Part shown: positions 1 through 8,332 of the stretch, piece after piece
How positions within the stretch are numbered: the first letter of the stretch is position 1
How the letters are laid out: each line of letters opens with the position of its first letter
DNA from: Achromobacter veterisilvae
GTDB lineage: Bacteria; Pseudomonadota; Gammaproteobacteria; Burkholderiales; Burkholderiaceae_B
Assembly: GCF_900496975.1 (NCBI RefSeq)
Contig: NZ_UFQC01000021.1
Span: forward strand, 1-64,000
Direction of reading: 5' to 3'
Length of the DNA: 64,000 nucleotides
Notes under the pieces: generated by a model
What the model was told of the DNA's origin: nothing
The model's input: the letters and a program-made list of their open reading frames with translations, nothing else
Database searches by the model: none
Translations under genes and position numbers: made by a program

Positions 1-75
1 AGGTGCGGATTCTAGGCTTAATCTATCGAGCAAAGTCCAAGCTTTGGGTGTCAGAACAAGCTGCTCGAATCCGCT

Positions 76-96
76 GTGGTGATAGCTAATCACCAC
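76..96. repeat. 8-bp hairpin in an otherwise empty left edge
   Basis: Perfect 8-bp inverted repeat (gtggtgat / atcaccac, 5-nt loop). It lies about 80 bp beyond the stop of the minus-strand XRE gene, so it could end that transcript, but there is no T-run. Positions 1-178 hold nothing else I can name. Confidence 0.3.
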
Positions 97-178
97 GGGG
101 ACCAAGATACAAGGTGTCAGACTGCATGCTCGCAGCATCTAACTAGCGAATTTGTAGTCGGTATCTATTTTGCTGCTC

Positions 179-373
179 CTAGTGAGGATTCTCAAAAATA
201 TCCTCAACACGCCTCTTGAACAACGCACTGATCCGAAACGCCAGATCCAAAGACGGATCATGCTTCTCAGTTTCCACCGCATTGACGGCCTGGCGCGAGA
301 CGCCCAGCCGCTCCGCCAGTTCCGCCTGCGTCCAACCCGCTTCGGTCCGCAGGACTCGCAATCTGTTTTTCAT
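179..373 (-). CDS. Small XRE-family DNA-binding regulator
   Basis: A 64-aa protein that is almost entirely one helix-turn-helix domain of the Cro/C1 (XRE) type. The two DNA-reading helices are around residues 13-36 (TQAELAERLGVSRQAVNAVE), followed by the usual C-terminal helices. The length matches the short XRE regulators often paired with a membrane protein. Its ATG follows directly after the TGA of the upstream membrane gene (no spacer), so the two are translationally coupled. It probably binds the large dyad at 796-861 and controls its own operon; that part is inference. Confidence 0.85.
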   Translation of the reverse strand: MKNRLRVLRTEAGWTQAELAERLGVSRQAVNAVETEKHDPSLDLAFRISALFKRRVEDIFENPH

Positions 374-784
374 TCAATTGCTCGTACGGACGAAGGGAGA
401 TACCAGCGCGTAGATTCCCCAGAATATGGGGTAGAAGAGCCATCCGGGAATATGGGGAGCGGCCGCATAGGTTTCGCCAAACCCCCACGCGGTCCAGAGC
501 GCCATGGTGGCGCCAGCGGCCAGGATGAAGCACTTGGCGACGATCACGCCCACGTATTCATCACTTTGCGCCATGAGCCGTAGCGTGGCCCATATCTGGC
601 CGGCGACGAGCAGCGCCGCCAGCGCTGCGACGGCCCATCCTGCCGGTTTGCCCAGGATGCTATCGAAGAGGCCCGCAATGGCGGCAGCGTGGACCAGCAC
701 GTAAGCGCTCATGAAGGCAACGGTGCGGACGGCGTAGCTGCGGCCAGGGGAAGTCGCACGGGCGGAGGCAACGTGAGTGGGCAT
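374..784 (-). CDS. Small multi-pass membrane protein, co-transcribed with the XRE regulator
   Basis: A 136-aa protein with about four hydrophobic segments (roughly residues 19-38, 46-65, 80-100 and 112-130) and short polar loops. No enzymatic motif or known family was recognised. It is the first gene of a two-gene operon with the XRE regulator, whose start codon abuts its stop. Such membrane/XRE pairs are common in proteobacteria, but the membrane partner's job is usually unknown. An integral inner-membrane location is a firm reading; function is not assigned. Confidence 0.7.
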   Translation of the reverse strand: MPTHVASARATSPGRSYAVRTVAFMSAYVLVHAAAIAGLFDSILGKPAGWAVAALAALLVAGQIWATLRLMAQSDEYVGVIVAKCFILAAGATMALWTAWGFGETYAAAPHIPGWLFYPIFWGIYALVSPFVRTSN

Positions 785-795
785 GGCAATGACCT

Positions 796-861
796 ATGTA
801 AAGAAAACCTGACTTTAATGATGTCAAGTTTACTTGTCAATAAGTCATGTTTTCTTTACAT
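796..861. promoter_or_regulatory. Large dyad operator/promoter upstream of the membrane/XRE operon
   Basis: Two 20-bp arms, 796-815 and 842-861, are inverted copies with one mismatch, and their outer 13 bp (atgtaaagaaaac) are perfect. The 26-bp centre contains a second, smaller dyad (caagt-tt-acttg). Read on the minus strand, it carries TTGACA-like -35 elements followed about 17 bp later by A/T-rich -10-like hexamers, and it ends 11 bp before the start codon at 784. The symmetry is what a dimeric XRE repressor would bind. That role is inferred. Confidence 0.6.
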
Positions 862-929
862 GTCGTGGATTGCTCGGTTCGAGCACTCCGGCACGTCGGC
901 GCGCGCCGCGATCGGGACGCTGTTCCCGG

Positions 930-1793
930 CTACTTGGAGGTGGCCACAGAATCCTGAGGCAGAAAAAACCGGTCCTTCAATTCCTGCAACCCAATCCGGT
1001 TCAACATCTCTGTCAGCCGTTCCGCCGGCTTCCTACGTGGCAAATCCTTGTACTGCGCAATGATCAGCTCATTCTTCATGGAATGCTCCCACCCCACCAG
1101 CTCGGTCACGCTGACCTGATACCCGTGGGCTTCCAGTTGCAGGCACCGCAGCACATTGGTGATCTGGCTCCCGAACTCCCGAGTATGCAGCGGATGCCGC
1201 CAAATCTCAGCCAGCGGATCCGCCAGCGCCTTGGCCTTGTTCTTCCTCAGCACCGAAGCCACTTCCGCCTGGCAGCAGGGCACAACGACGATGTACTTGG
1301 CCTTCTTCTCCAACGCGAAATGAATCGCATCGTCGGTGGCGGTATTGCAGGCGTGCAGGGCGGTGACGACGTCGATCGTGGCGGGCAGTTTGTCCGAGGT
1401 GATGGAATCGGCAACCGAGAGGTTCAGGAACGACATGCCGCCAAACCCCAGCCGCTTGGCCAGTTCTTCGGACGACTTCACCAGTTCTTCGCGGGTTTCG
1501 ATGCCGTAGATGTGGGAGCCGTTCTTCAGCGCTTCGGGCTGTTCCTTGAAGAACAGGTCGTAGAGGATGAAGCCCAGGTATGACTTGCCCGCGCCGTGGT
1601 CGGCGAGGGTGACGGCGCCGCGCTGCTGTTGGACGTCTTTCAGCAGCGGCTCGATGAACTGGAAAAGGTGGTAGACCTGCTTGAGCTTGCGGCGGCTGTC
1701 CTGGTTCATCTTGCCGTCGCGGGTCAGGATGTGCAGGGCCTTGAGCAGTTCGATCGACTGGCCGGGGCGGATGTCGTGGGTTTTTTCGGACAT
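930..1793 (-). CDS. SAM-dependent methyltransferase (class I, Methyltransf_32-like)
   Basis: A 287-aa protein from the preferred start; an ATG four codons upstream (1805) is also open. A Rossmann-type SAM site is visible: the glycine-rich motif ADHGAGKSYLGF near residues 65-76 and an acidic residue at the end of strand 2 (YGIET). A later stretch, VVTALHACNTATDDAI, is typical of the Methyltransf_32 (GSTCD-like) group, many of which are annotated as RNA or protein methyltransferases. The substrate is unknown. It stands alone on the minus strand and is convergent with nothing nearby. Confidence 0.75.
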   Translation of the reverse strand: MSEKTHDIRPGQSIELLKALHILTRDGKMNQDSRRKLKQVYHLFQFIEPLLKDVQQQRGAVTLADHGAGKSYLGFILYDLFFKEQPEALKNGSHIYGIETREELVKSSEELAKRLGFGGMSFLNLSVADSITSDKLPATIDVVTALHACNTATDDAIHFALEKKAKYIVVVPCCQAEVASVLRKNKAKALADPLAEIWRHPLHTREFGSQITNVLRCLQLEAHGYQVSVTELVGWEHSMKNELIIAQYKDLPRRKPAERLTEMLNRIGLQELKDRFFLPQDSVATSK

Positions 1794-2013
1794 GGGGTAA
1801 GGCAATGCGCCCCGCGATAGGCGGGGCGCAGGAGAAGGCGGAAAGCGTCAGTTTAACGAAAACGCGGCCGGCCCTGGCGGAACGGGCGCGGACTGTGCCT
1901 CTTCTTGTGATCCGCATGATTTGGCAGGCGAGTAACATGCCCGATGCGATTGGATGTGTCATGCATTTCTGAAAGCGCCTGGCCGCCAGGGCGGGCGCAG
2001 GGAGAGTCGTCAA

Positions 2014-2418
2014 ATGTTCAGCCATATCACTGTCGGGACGCGTGATCTTGAACGCGCGGGCCGTTTTTATGACGCGGTGCTGCTTCCGCTTGGACTGAAG
2101 CGTCGCGTTGTCACGCCGGATGGCGGGCCCTTGGCGCTTTGCTGGGTGACCGGTCAGGCGCTGCTGCCGCGCTTCTATGTGTACATGCCCTACGACGGCG
2201 AGCCGGCGACGGTGGGCAATGGCAGCATGGTGGCTTTTCTGGCTCCTACGCAGGAAGCGGTGAGCACGGCCCATGCGGGCGGGCTTGCGCAGGGTGGGAC
2301 GGACGAAGGGACGCCGGGGATGCGCTCTCATTATGGCGACGGCTACTTTGGGGCGTATCTGCGCGATCCTGACGGGAACAAGGTGCATATCGTTCATCGC
2401 GGAGACCTCCCGCTGTAA
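2014..2418 (+). CDS. VOC-family (glyoxalase/bleomycin-resistance fold) protein
   Basis: A 134-aa single-domain VOC protein. It starts MFSHITVGTRDLERAGRFYD and ends with the characteristic GAYLRDPDGNKVHIVHRG. The start at 2014 was chosen over an upstream ATG (1954) because a GGGAGAG ribosome site lies 7 nt before it and homologues begin at MFSHI. The His near residue 4 and the C-terminal acidic/His positions are candidate metal ligands. These proteins are usually metal-dependent lyases or dioxygenases of small molecules; the substrate is not predictable. The LysE exporter follows after 35 nt. Confidence 0.85.
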   Translation: MFSHITVGTRDLERAGRFYDAVLLPLGLKRRVVTPDGGPLALCWVTGQALLPRFYVYMPYDGEPATVGNGSMVAFLAPTQEAVSTAHAGGLAQGGTDEGTPGMRSHYGDGYFGAYLRDPDGNKVHIVHRGDLPL

Positions 2419-2453
2419 CGCTGGAGAGGCCCGACATCCCTGGAGAAACGCAA

Positions 2454-3083
2454 ATGCTCGTGAGTCAGCTTGCTCTTGTGTACGGCACTTATCTGATTGC
2501 CACCGCCAGTCCCGGCCCCAGCAACATGGCGATCATGGCAACGGCGATGCGTGACGGCCGTGTGCCGGCTTTAGCACTCGCGGCGGGCGTCATTACGGGC
2601 TCGTTGTTCTGGGCGACCCTGGCGGCAACCGGCATTTCCGCCGTGCTGGCGGCTTCCGCCCAGGCGCTTTTCATCATCAAGATAGTGGGCGGCGTCTATC
2701 TGCTCTATCTGGCGTTCCGCAGCGGCCGATCGGCGCTGAGGCCGGGCGCGGCATTTGCGAAGGTGGAAACGGGGCGCGCGACGCCGCGCTATCGGGTGCT
2801 CTACCGCCAGGGCGTGCTCATGCACATCGGCAATCCGAAGGCGATTCTGGCCTGGATGGCGATCATGTCGCTGGGGCTGGGGGAAAGCGCGTCGGACGGT
2901 ACCTTGCCCGCGATCATCGGCGGTTGCGCGTTGCTCGGCGTCATGGTGTTCGGCGGCTATGCCGTCGCTTTTTCGACCGCGCCGATGATTGCGCTGTACG
3001 CCAGGCTGCGGCGCTGGATCGAAGGGACGGTGGCCGTGGTGTTTGGCGTTGCGGGCGTCAAGCTGCTGACCTGGCAGCGTTGA
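2454..3083 (+). CDS. LysE/RhtB-family amino-acid exporter
   Basis: A 209-aa inner-membrane protein with about six hydrophobic segments and the family's N-terminal signature ATASPGPSNMAIMATAMRDG (residues 16-35), followed by GNPKAILAWMAIMS in the middle. Its length is normal for LysE/RhtB efflux proteins, which export amino acids or homoserine lactone-like compounds. A GGAGAAAC ribosome site precedes the ATG. It follows the VOC gene by 35 nt and may share its transcript. The substrate is unknown. Confidence 0.9.
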   Translation: MLVSQLALVYGTYLIATASPGPSNMAIMATAMRDGRVPALALAAGVITGSLFWATLAATGISAVLAASAQALFIIKIVGGVYLLYLAFRSGRSALRPGAAFAKVETGRATPRYRVLYRQGVLMHIGNPKAILAWMAIMSLGLGESASDGTLPAIIGGCALLGVMVFGGYAVAFSTAPMIALYARLRRWIEGTVAVVFGVAGVKLLTWQR

Positions 3084-3094
3084 TAGGGCGGCTT

Positions 3095-3122
3095 GTCATC
3101 GCCGACTCGTGTCGGCGACGAC
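3095..3122. terminator. Hairpin between convergent genes
   Basis: Stem of 12 bp with one mismatch (gtcatcgccgac / gtcggcgacgac) around a 4-nt loop, between the LysE gene and the end of the minus-strand operon. There is no clear T-tract on either side, so it could work as a weak or Rho-assisted terminator in either direction. Confidence 0.4.
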
Positions 3123-3170
3123 GTGCGCTAGGCAAAGCATCCGGCACGCAAGCGGCCGGACGCCGCGGGA

Positions 3171-4337
3171 TCAGGCAGCCGGGAACACCGGCTCGCCCAG
3201 GTTCAGCATCAGGCGATTCGCCCACGCAAAGATCGCGTCCGAGTGCAGCAGGTCCAGGACCTCGCCTTCGTTCAAGCCCACGTCCTTCAAGGCCTGGATG
3301 CTGTCGGCGTTCACCGCAGCAGGCGCTTCGGTGATCTGGATCGAGAACTTGCCGATGGCCAGCTCACGCGCCGTGGTGCCGGCGGTGGCGGGATCTTCGA
3401 ACACCTGGGCGATGACGTCGTTGCGCTTGGCCAGTTGTTCGAAGCGCTGGGCGTGCACGGACGCGCAGTAGACGCAGCCGTTGACGCGGGACACGACGGT
3501 GGCGCCCAGTTCGCGCTCTGCGCGGGACAGGCCGCCGGGCGCGTACATGATGGCGTTGAACGCGGTGGAGCGCTGGCGCAGGATTTCGGGCTGGTGGACC
3601 AGGAACAGGTAGTAATCCGAGACCTTGGCCTTGGGGTGGCTTTCTTCCAGGACGGCAACCTGCTCGGGCGTGGCGGTGTCGACGTTGACGACGTCGAGCC
3701 AGGCCTTCCATTCCAGGCTTTCGTTGGTGAAGCCGTGGGCCTTGATGACGGCGCCGGGCGCGGTGGAGGCGGTGTTGGCCGGGAAGGGCGCAGGCGGGGT
3801 GCCGGCGGCGGCAGGCTGGGTTTCCAGGGCCTTCATGGCTTCCAGGCCGGCGACGAGGCGGACCTGGTAGGACAGGAAGGCGATGAGCTGCGACAGGGTG
3901 ACCACGGCGGGCGTGGAGACGCCGGCGGCGGGCAGGGTCTTGAGCGCGGCTTCGTCGCCTTCGACGGGTTTCTCGATCAGCTTGCGCGTGTATTCGAGGA
4001 TGGCGGCCAGGCGCGGGCTGGAGGCGTCGGCGGGCTTGCCGGATTCGGCGACGGCGATGTCGGCGGGCGTGGCGCCGGCGTCGGTCAGGCGGGCGCGGTA
4101 GTGCGCGGCCAGGACGGGCGACGGGGTGATGCGGGCGGCGTACAGCGCGACCAGCAGGCGCTCGGCCAGCGACAGGCCGGGCAGGGCGGGGTCGAAGAGG
4201 GCGTCGTAGCTGCCTTGGGTGGCGGCCGCGACTTTCTCGCGCTGGTGGCGGGCTTCGTAGGTCTTGCTGCCGGGCGCCAGGGCGATCAGGCGATCGACCA
4301 GGTCATCCGTCACGTTGTAGACGATGGGTTCAGCCAT
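3171..4337 (-). CDS. Fused CMD domain / alkylhydroperoxidase-like protein (Avi_7170 + Avi_7169 type)
   Basis: A 388-aa protein made of two carboxymuconolactone-decarboxylase-like halves. The N-terminal half (to about residue 170) is a degenerate CMD domain without the cysteine pair. The C-terminal half carries the AhpD-type CxxCxxxH site (C288, C291, H295 in GCVYCASVH). From memory, the halves match the families named Avi_7170 (CMD) and Avi_7169 (alkylhydroperoxidase domain), which are found beside oligopeptide-type ABC operons and are often separate genes; here they are one ORF. The start at MAEPIV was chosen from the AAGGAGATCC site upstream. Last gene of the nine-gene operon. Probably a thiol-based peroxidase or reductase acting on a reactive product of the pathway (inference). 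Confidence 0.8.
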   Translation of the reverse strand: MAEPIVYNVTDDLVDRLIALAPGSKTYEARHQREKVAAATQGSYDALFDPALPGLSLAERLLVALYAARITPSPVLAAHYRARLTDAGATPADIAVAESGKPADASSPRLAAILEYTRKLIEKPVEGDEAALKTLPAAGVSTPAVVTLSQLIAFLSYQVRLVAGLEAMKALETQPAAAGTPPAPFPANTASTAPGAVIKAHGFTNESLEWKAWLDVVNVDTATPEQVAVLEESHPKAKVSDYYLFLVHQPEILRQRSTAFNAIMYAPGGLSRAERELGATVVSRVNGCVYCASVHAQRFEQLAKRNDVIAQVFEDPATAGTTARELAIGKFSIQITEAPAAVNADSIQALKDVGLNEGEVLDLLHSDAIFAWANRLMLNLGEPVFPAA

Positions 4338-4357
4338 GCGGGATCTCCTTGTTTCTC

Positions 4358-5656
4358 TCAGGCGGCGCGGGCGCGGACGGCGGCGTCCAGGAACTTCAGC
4401 ACGCCTTCCCAGGATTCCTGGTCGGCGCGGGCGTTGTCGCGCGGGGTGCCGCCGCTGGTGCTGATCTTGCCGGACACGGGGTGAGCGTAGACGTGCTGGG
4501 TGGTGGGCACGTACGGGAACAGGATGGAGTGCCCGCCGTTCTCGTAGTCCAGCCATTGGACCGGATAGGGGTGCTTCACCTCGGCCAGCTTGTCCTGCAC
4601 CATCTTCGAGTACAGGCTGGACGGCCAGGAGCCGTCGTCGGTGCCCGACAGCAGGATGACGGGGCCTTTGATGTCTTCCACCTTGATGCGCGCGCGGGCC
4701 ACGGCGTCGGGGTCTTGCAGCGCGGTGAGGATGGCCTTCTCGTGGCGGTGCGGCGCGGGGCCTTCGTCGAAGGGCGCCCAGGTGGCGGTGCGGTTATTTT
4801 CCCAGACGTGGGGGATGGGCTTGCCGCCCAGCAGCCACGTGGGGCCTTCGCGGCCGATCTTGGGATCGCAGGCGTTCTGGCCGCTGTGGACCACGGCGCC
4901 GGGCACGTAGGCGACGACGGCGGAGACTTCCTCGGGGAAGGTGGCGCCCAGGAGCAGCACCAGTTCGCCGCCGCGCGACTGGCCGCTGATGGCGACGAAG
5001 TCGTGCTTGGGTTGCACCTTCTTGCGCAGCCAGCGCAGGCCGGTCTGGAAGTACTCCAGCGGGGTGTTGGAGATGTAGTCCGACAGGCCCGGCGCCTTGA
5101 AGTAGGCGAGCGCGAAGGCGGCGTAGCCGCGCGAGGCGTAGAGCGCGGCGCGCGGTTCGTTGATGCCGCCGCCGGAGCCGTTCAGGATCATGACGGCGGG
5201 ATGCGTGCCCGGGCCGGCGCCGGGCGGCAGGTACAGCGTGCCGACCAGGCCGTCCTCGCGCACGTCCTGGCGGGTGACGCCTTCAGCGGCCAGGCGCTGG
5301 GTGAAGCTGGCCTGGGCCTGGGCGCCGCCGGCGCGCGCGACCACGTCGGTGACCAGGGGCTCGGCGACCGGCTGGTTGAACTGCTCGCGGCTGGGCGAAT
5401 CGACGGGGGACTGCGACCAGATCAGGCCCATGGGGGCCACGCCGGCGTAGTCGCCGGACGCGGGGGCGTCCCGCGTCAGGTCGACGGTGCCGTTGGCGTC
5501 CGCCACGAAGGCGGCCTGGCTTTGCCAGAGCACGCCCTTGCGGCGGGTCAGGGCGGTGATCTCCACCGTCTGGCCGGGCTGGGCCTGCTCGACGCGGATG
5601 TGGCGCGCCACGTCGATCAGCGCGTCCGCGGGGGTGATGGAAAGAGTAAGGGCCAT
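4358..5656 (-). CDS. Acyl-CoA thioesterase / BAAT-family alpha-beta hydrolase
   Basis: A 432-aa protein with the two-domain layout of the bile-acid-CoA:amino-acid acyltransferase/thioesterase family. An N-terminal beta-sandwich (about residues 1-120) is followed by an alpha/beta hydrolase. The nucleophile is serine in GQSRGG (S227), the acid is likely in SGTDDGSW, and the histidine in GGHSI. Bacterial members hydrolyse acyl-CoA or related esters. No signal peptide, so cytoplasmic. The solute-binding protein gene ends 3 nt upstream and the CMD/AhpD gene begins 20 nt downstream. It likely cleaves an acyl or ester bond in the imported substrate. Confidence 0.85.
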   Translation of the reverse strand: MALTLSITPADALIDVARHIRVEQAQPGQTVEITALTRRKGVLWQSQAAFVADANGTVDLTRDAPASGDYAGVAPMGLIWSQSPVDSPSREQFNQPVAEPLVTDVVARAGGAQAQASFTQRLAAEGVTRQDVREDGLVGTLYLPPGAGPGTHPAVMILNGSGGGINEPRAALYASRGYAAFALAYFKAPGLSDYISNTPLEYFQTGLRWLRKKVQPKHDFVAISGQSRGGELVLLLGATFPEEVSAVVAYVPGAVVHSGQNACDPKIGREGPTWLLGGKPIPHVWENNRTATWAPFDEGPAPHRHEKAILTALQDPDAVARARIKVEDIKGPVILLSGTDDGSWPSSLYSKMVQDKLAEVKHPYPVQWLDYENGGHSILFPYVPTTQHVYAHPVSGKISTSGGTPRDNARADQESWEGVLKFLDAAVRARAA

Positions 5657-5659
5657 GGC

Positions 5660-7243
5660 TTATTTGCCCGCGTCTTTGCCGGATTCTTTGGTCACCATCA
5701 TGGCGGCCGTGCGGTCGCTGGTCATGGGGGTGACCTTCAGGCCCTTCTTGGCGGCCCAGATGTTCTTGTAGTGGTAGAGCGGGATGATGCCGACGTCGTC
5801 GGACACGATCTTGACCGAGTCTCGCAGGATGGCTTCACGCTTGGCCACGTCGAATTCCGAGGTGGACTGTTCCAGCGCGACGTCGACCTTGGGGTTGGTG
5901 TAGCGGCCCCAGTTCGAGGCGCCCAGGCCCTTCTTGGCGTCGGCGGTGGCCAGGATGTTGACGAGCGCGTAGCTGGCTTCGCCGGTGCCGTTGCCCCAGG
6001 CCAGCATGCTGACGGCGAATTCGTTCTTGTTGGCGCGGCCCGAATACACGGCCCATGGCACCACTTCCACCTGGGTCTTCACGCCGACGCGGGTCCAGAA
6101 CTGGGCCACCGCCTGGGCGGTTTCCGGGCCCTGGGGGTAGCGGTCGTTGGGAACGTGCATGGTGAGCTTGAAGCCGTCGGGAAAGCCGGCTTCGGCCAGC
6201 AGCTTCTTGGCCTGGGCGACGTCGTTGGGGATGTCCTTGACGTCGGGGTTGTAGCCGAAGGTGCCCTTGGGCATCCACTGGTTGGCCTCGGTGGCCGCGC
6301 CTTGCAGGATGCGGTCGGCGATGGCCTTGCGGTTGATGGCCAGGTTCAGCGCCTGGCGCACGCGCACGTCCAGGAGCGGGTTCTTGTCCAGGGGCTTGCC
6401 GTTGTTGTCGGTGATGTACTGGTTGGGCGCGGGGTTGAAGCTGGGCTGCAGGATCATGACGCGCAGGCCGTCGTACGGATAGACCGAGATATTGGACGCT
6501 TTTTGCAGCTTGGCCAGGTCGGACACCGACACCTTGTCGATCACGTCCACGTCGCCGGCCAGGAGCGCGGCGGTGCGGGCGGCGGCGTTGTTGATGTAGC
6601 GGTAGTTGACCTTGTCCCAGATCTGCTTGTCGCCCCAGTAGGCGTCGTTGCGTTCCATGATGACGCGGTCGCCGGGGGTGTAGGACACGAACTTGTAGGG
6701 GCCGGTGCCGATCATGGCCTTGCCCGAGTTGTAGTCTTCCGTGGTCGACTTTTCACCGACGTGCTTGCTGACCACGTGGACGGAGGCCAGGTTCAGCGGC
6801 AGGTCGGGGTTGGGGGCCTTGGTCTTGATGATCAGGGTCAGCGGGTCCTTGGCGGTCATCGTGTCGATGGTGCGCAGGTAGCCGGCATAGGTGGCCACGC
6901 TGCCCGGCACGGCGCGCGCGCGGGTGTAGGAATAGATCAGGTCGTCGGCGGTGAAGGGCGTGCCGTCCTGCCACTTGACGCCTTCGCGCAGCTTGAATTC
7001 CCAGGTCTTGTCGTCCAGCGGCTTCCAACTGGCGACCAGGCCGGGCTGGAGCTTGTTCCACTTGTTCTCGATCGCCAGGTCCCAGAAGTGCAGGGCCACC
7101 GAGCGGTCGCCGGCGTGGTTGTTCAGTTGCGGGTCCAGCGACGACAGCGGGTCGGCGAAGCCGATGGACAGGTCGTCGGCGCTGGCGGCGGCGGAGGCGC
7201 CCAGGATGGCGGCGGTCAGGGTGGTGAGAATCAGGCGTTTCAT
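5660..7243 (-). CDS. ABC transporter solute-binding protein, family 5 (oligopeptide/dipeptide/opine type)
   Basis: A 527-aa periplasmic binding protein with a clear signal peptide (residues 1-23, cleavage near ASAAASA-DD). It has the family-5 layout, including the GTGPYKFV and LNLAINRKAIAD segments seen in DppA/OppA/NikA-like proteins. It delivers a ligand to the two permeases and two ATPases encoded just upstream. From memory it resembles the KPN_01854-type subgroup, which travels with CMD/AhpD and monooxygenase genes. The ligand is unknown; family members bind peptides, opines, glutathione or nickel. A 75-nt gap separates it from the ATPase gene upstream. Confidence 0.92.
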   Translation of the reverse strand: MKRLILTTLTAAILGASAAASADDLSIGFADPLSSLDPQLNNHAGDRSVALHFWDLAIENKWNKLQPGLVASWKPLDDKTWEFKLREGVKWQDGTPFTADDLIYSYTRARAVPGSVATYAGYLRTIDTMTAKDPLTLIIKTKAPNPDLPLNLASVHVVSKHVGEKSTTEDYNSGKAMIGTGPYKFVSYTPGDRVIMERNDAYWGDKQIWDKVNYRYINNAAARTAALLAGDVDVIDKVSVSDLAKLQKASNISVYPYDGLRVMILQPSFNPAPNQYITDNNGKPLDKNPLLDVRVRQALNLAINRKAIADRILQGAATEANQWMPKGTFGYNPDVKDIPNDVAQAKKLLAEAGFPDGFKLTMHVPNDRYPQGPETAQAVAQFWTRVGVKTQVEVVPWAVYSGRANKNEFAVSMLAWGNGTGEASYALVNILATADAKKGLGASNWGRYTNPKVDVALEQSTSEFDVAKREAILRDSVKIVSDDVGIIPLYHYKNIWAAKKGLKVTPMTSDRTAAMMVTKESGKDAGK

Positions 7244-7318
7244 GTTCGGGGTCCTTGGTATAGGGGGAACGAGCGGTTAATTCGGGAAACCGCGGCGCGG
7301 GCGCCGCGGCGGATGCGT

Positions 7319-8332
7319 TCAGGCCATGTCGTTCAGGTGACAGGCGCTCAGGTGGTTGATGGCGATTCCCTTCAGCGTGGGAACCTCGGTCTTGCAGCGC
7401 GGCATCGCATGCGGACATCGCGGATGGAAATGGCAGCCGCCGGGCGGGTTCAGCGGGCTGGGGATCTCGCCCTTGATCGCGGTAAAGATCTTGTGGCGCG
7501 ACTTCAGGCTGGGGATCTCGGCCAGCAGGGCCTGCGTGTACGGGTGGTTGGGGCGGCGGAACACTTCTTCCACCGTGGCCGTTTCCACGACGCGGCCCAG
7601 GTACATGATCACGACGCGGTCGGACAGGTGCTCGACCACGCCCAGGTCATGGCTGATGAAAAGATAGGTCAGGCCAAGGTCTTCGCGCAGGTCCATGAAT
7701 AGGTTCAGGATCTGCGCCTGGATGGAGACGTCCAGCGCGGCGACGGCTTCGTCGCACACCAGCATGGACGGCTGCACCGCCAGCGCGCGGGCGATGCCGA
7801 TGCGCTGGCGCTGGCCGCCGCTGAACTGGTGCGGATAGCGCTGGCGCAGCGCCGGGTCCAGGCCCGCGCGTTCCATCTGGGCGCTGACGTAGTCGTCGAA
7901 GTCGCCATTGCCGACTAGGCCGTGGATGCGGGCCGCTTCGCCCACGATCTCGTCCACGCGCAGGCGCGGGTTGAGGCTGGCGTAGGGGTCCTGGAAAATC
8001 ATCTGCACTTGCAGGCGCGCGGCGTGGGCCTGGGCGGCGGTCATGTCGGCCGGGCGCACGCCGTTGATGCGGATCTGGCCGCCGGAGGGCGTGAGCAGGC
8101 CCGCGGCGATGCGGCCCAGCGTGGACTTGCCGCAGCCGGACTCGCCGACCAGGCCGACCACTTCGCCGGGGTTGACGATCAAGTCCACGTTGTCGACGGC
8201 ACGGGTGACGGCGGGCGGCTTGGACAGGCCCATGCGCTGCATCGCATGGCCGACCCGGCCCACGGGGCGTTCGCCGAAGCGCTTGCTGACCCGGCTCAGG
8301 TCGATCAGCGGGGTAGTGGCGGGCGCGTTCAT
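7319..8332 (-). CDS. Oligopeptide-type ABC transporter ATP-binding protein (DppF/OppF-like)
   Basis: A 337-aa ATPase with Walker A (GESGCGKS), the ABC signature ([13 protein letters not shown]), Walker B ([11 protein letters not shown]) and the H-loop (LFISHDL). Its C-terminal extension, with [11 protein letters not shown], is typical of oligopeptide-permease ATPases, where those cysteines can bind an Fe-S cluster. It works as a heterodimer with the adjacent DppD-like subunit, whose stop overlaps this start by 4 nt. Note V-A-A in place of the usual P-T-S/T after Walker B (DEAVAALD), which is common in OppF proteins. Confidence 0.95.
   Translation of the reverse strand: MNAPATTPLIDLSRVSKRFGERPVGRVGHAMQRMGLSKPPAVTRAVDNVDLIVNPGEVVGLVGESGCGKSTLGRIAAGLLTPSGGQIRINGVRPADMTAAQAHAARLQVQMIFQDPYASLNPRLRVDEIVGEAARIHGLVGNGDFDDYVSAQMERAGLDPALRQRYPHQFSGGQRQRIGIARALAVQPSMLVCDEAVAALDVSIQAQILNLFMDLREDLGLTYLFISHDLGVVEHLSDRVVIMYLGRVVETATVEEVFRRPNHPYTQALLAEIPSLKSRHKIFTAIKGEIPSPLNPPGGCHFHPRCPHAMPRCKTEVPTLKGIAINHLSACHLNDMA

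Noticed and set aside
4349..7702. Very long plus-strand open frame (over 1,100 codons)
   Set aside because: It is antisense to the BAAT, solute-binding and ATPase genes and has Gly/Ala/Arg/His-rich shadow composition typical of high-GC antisense frames.
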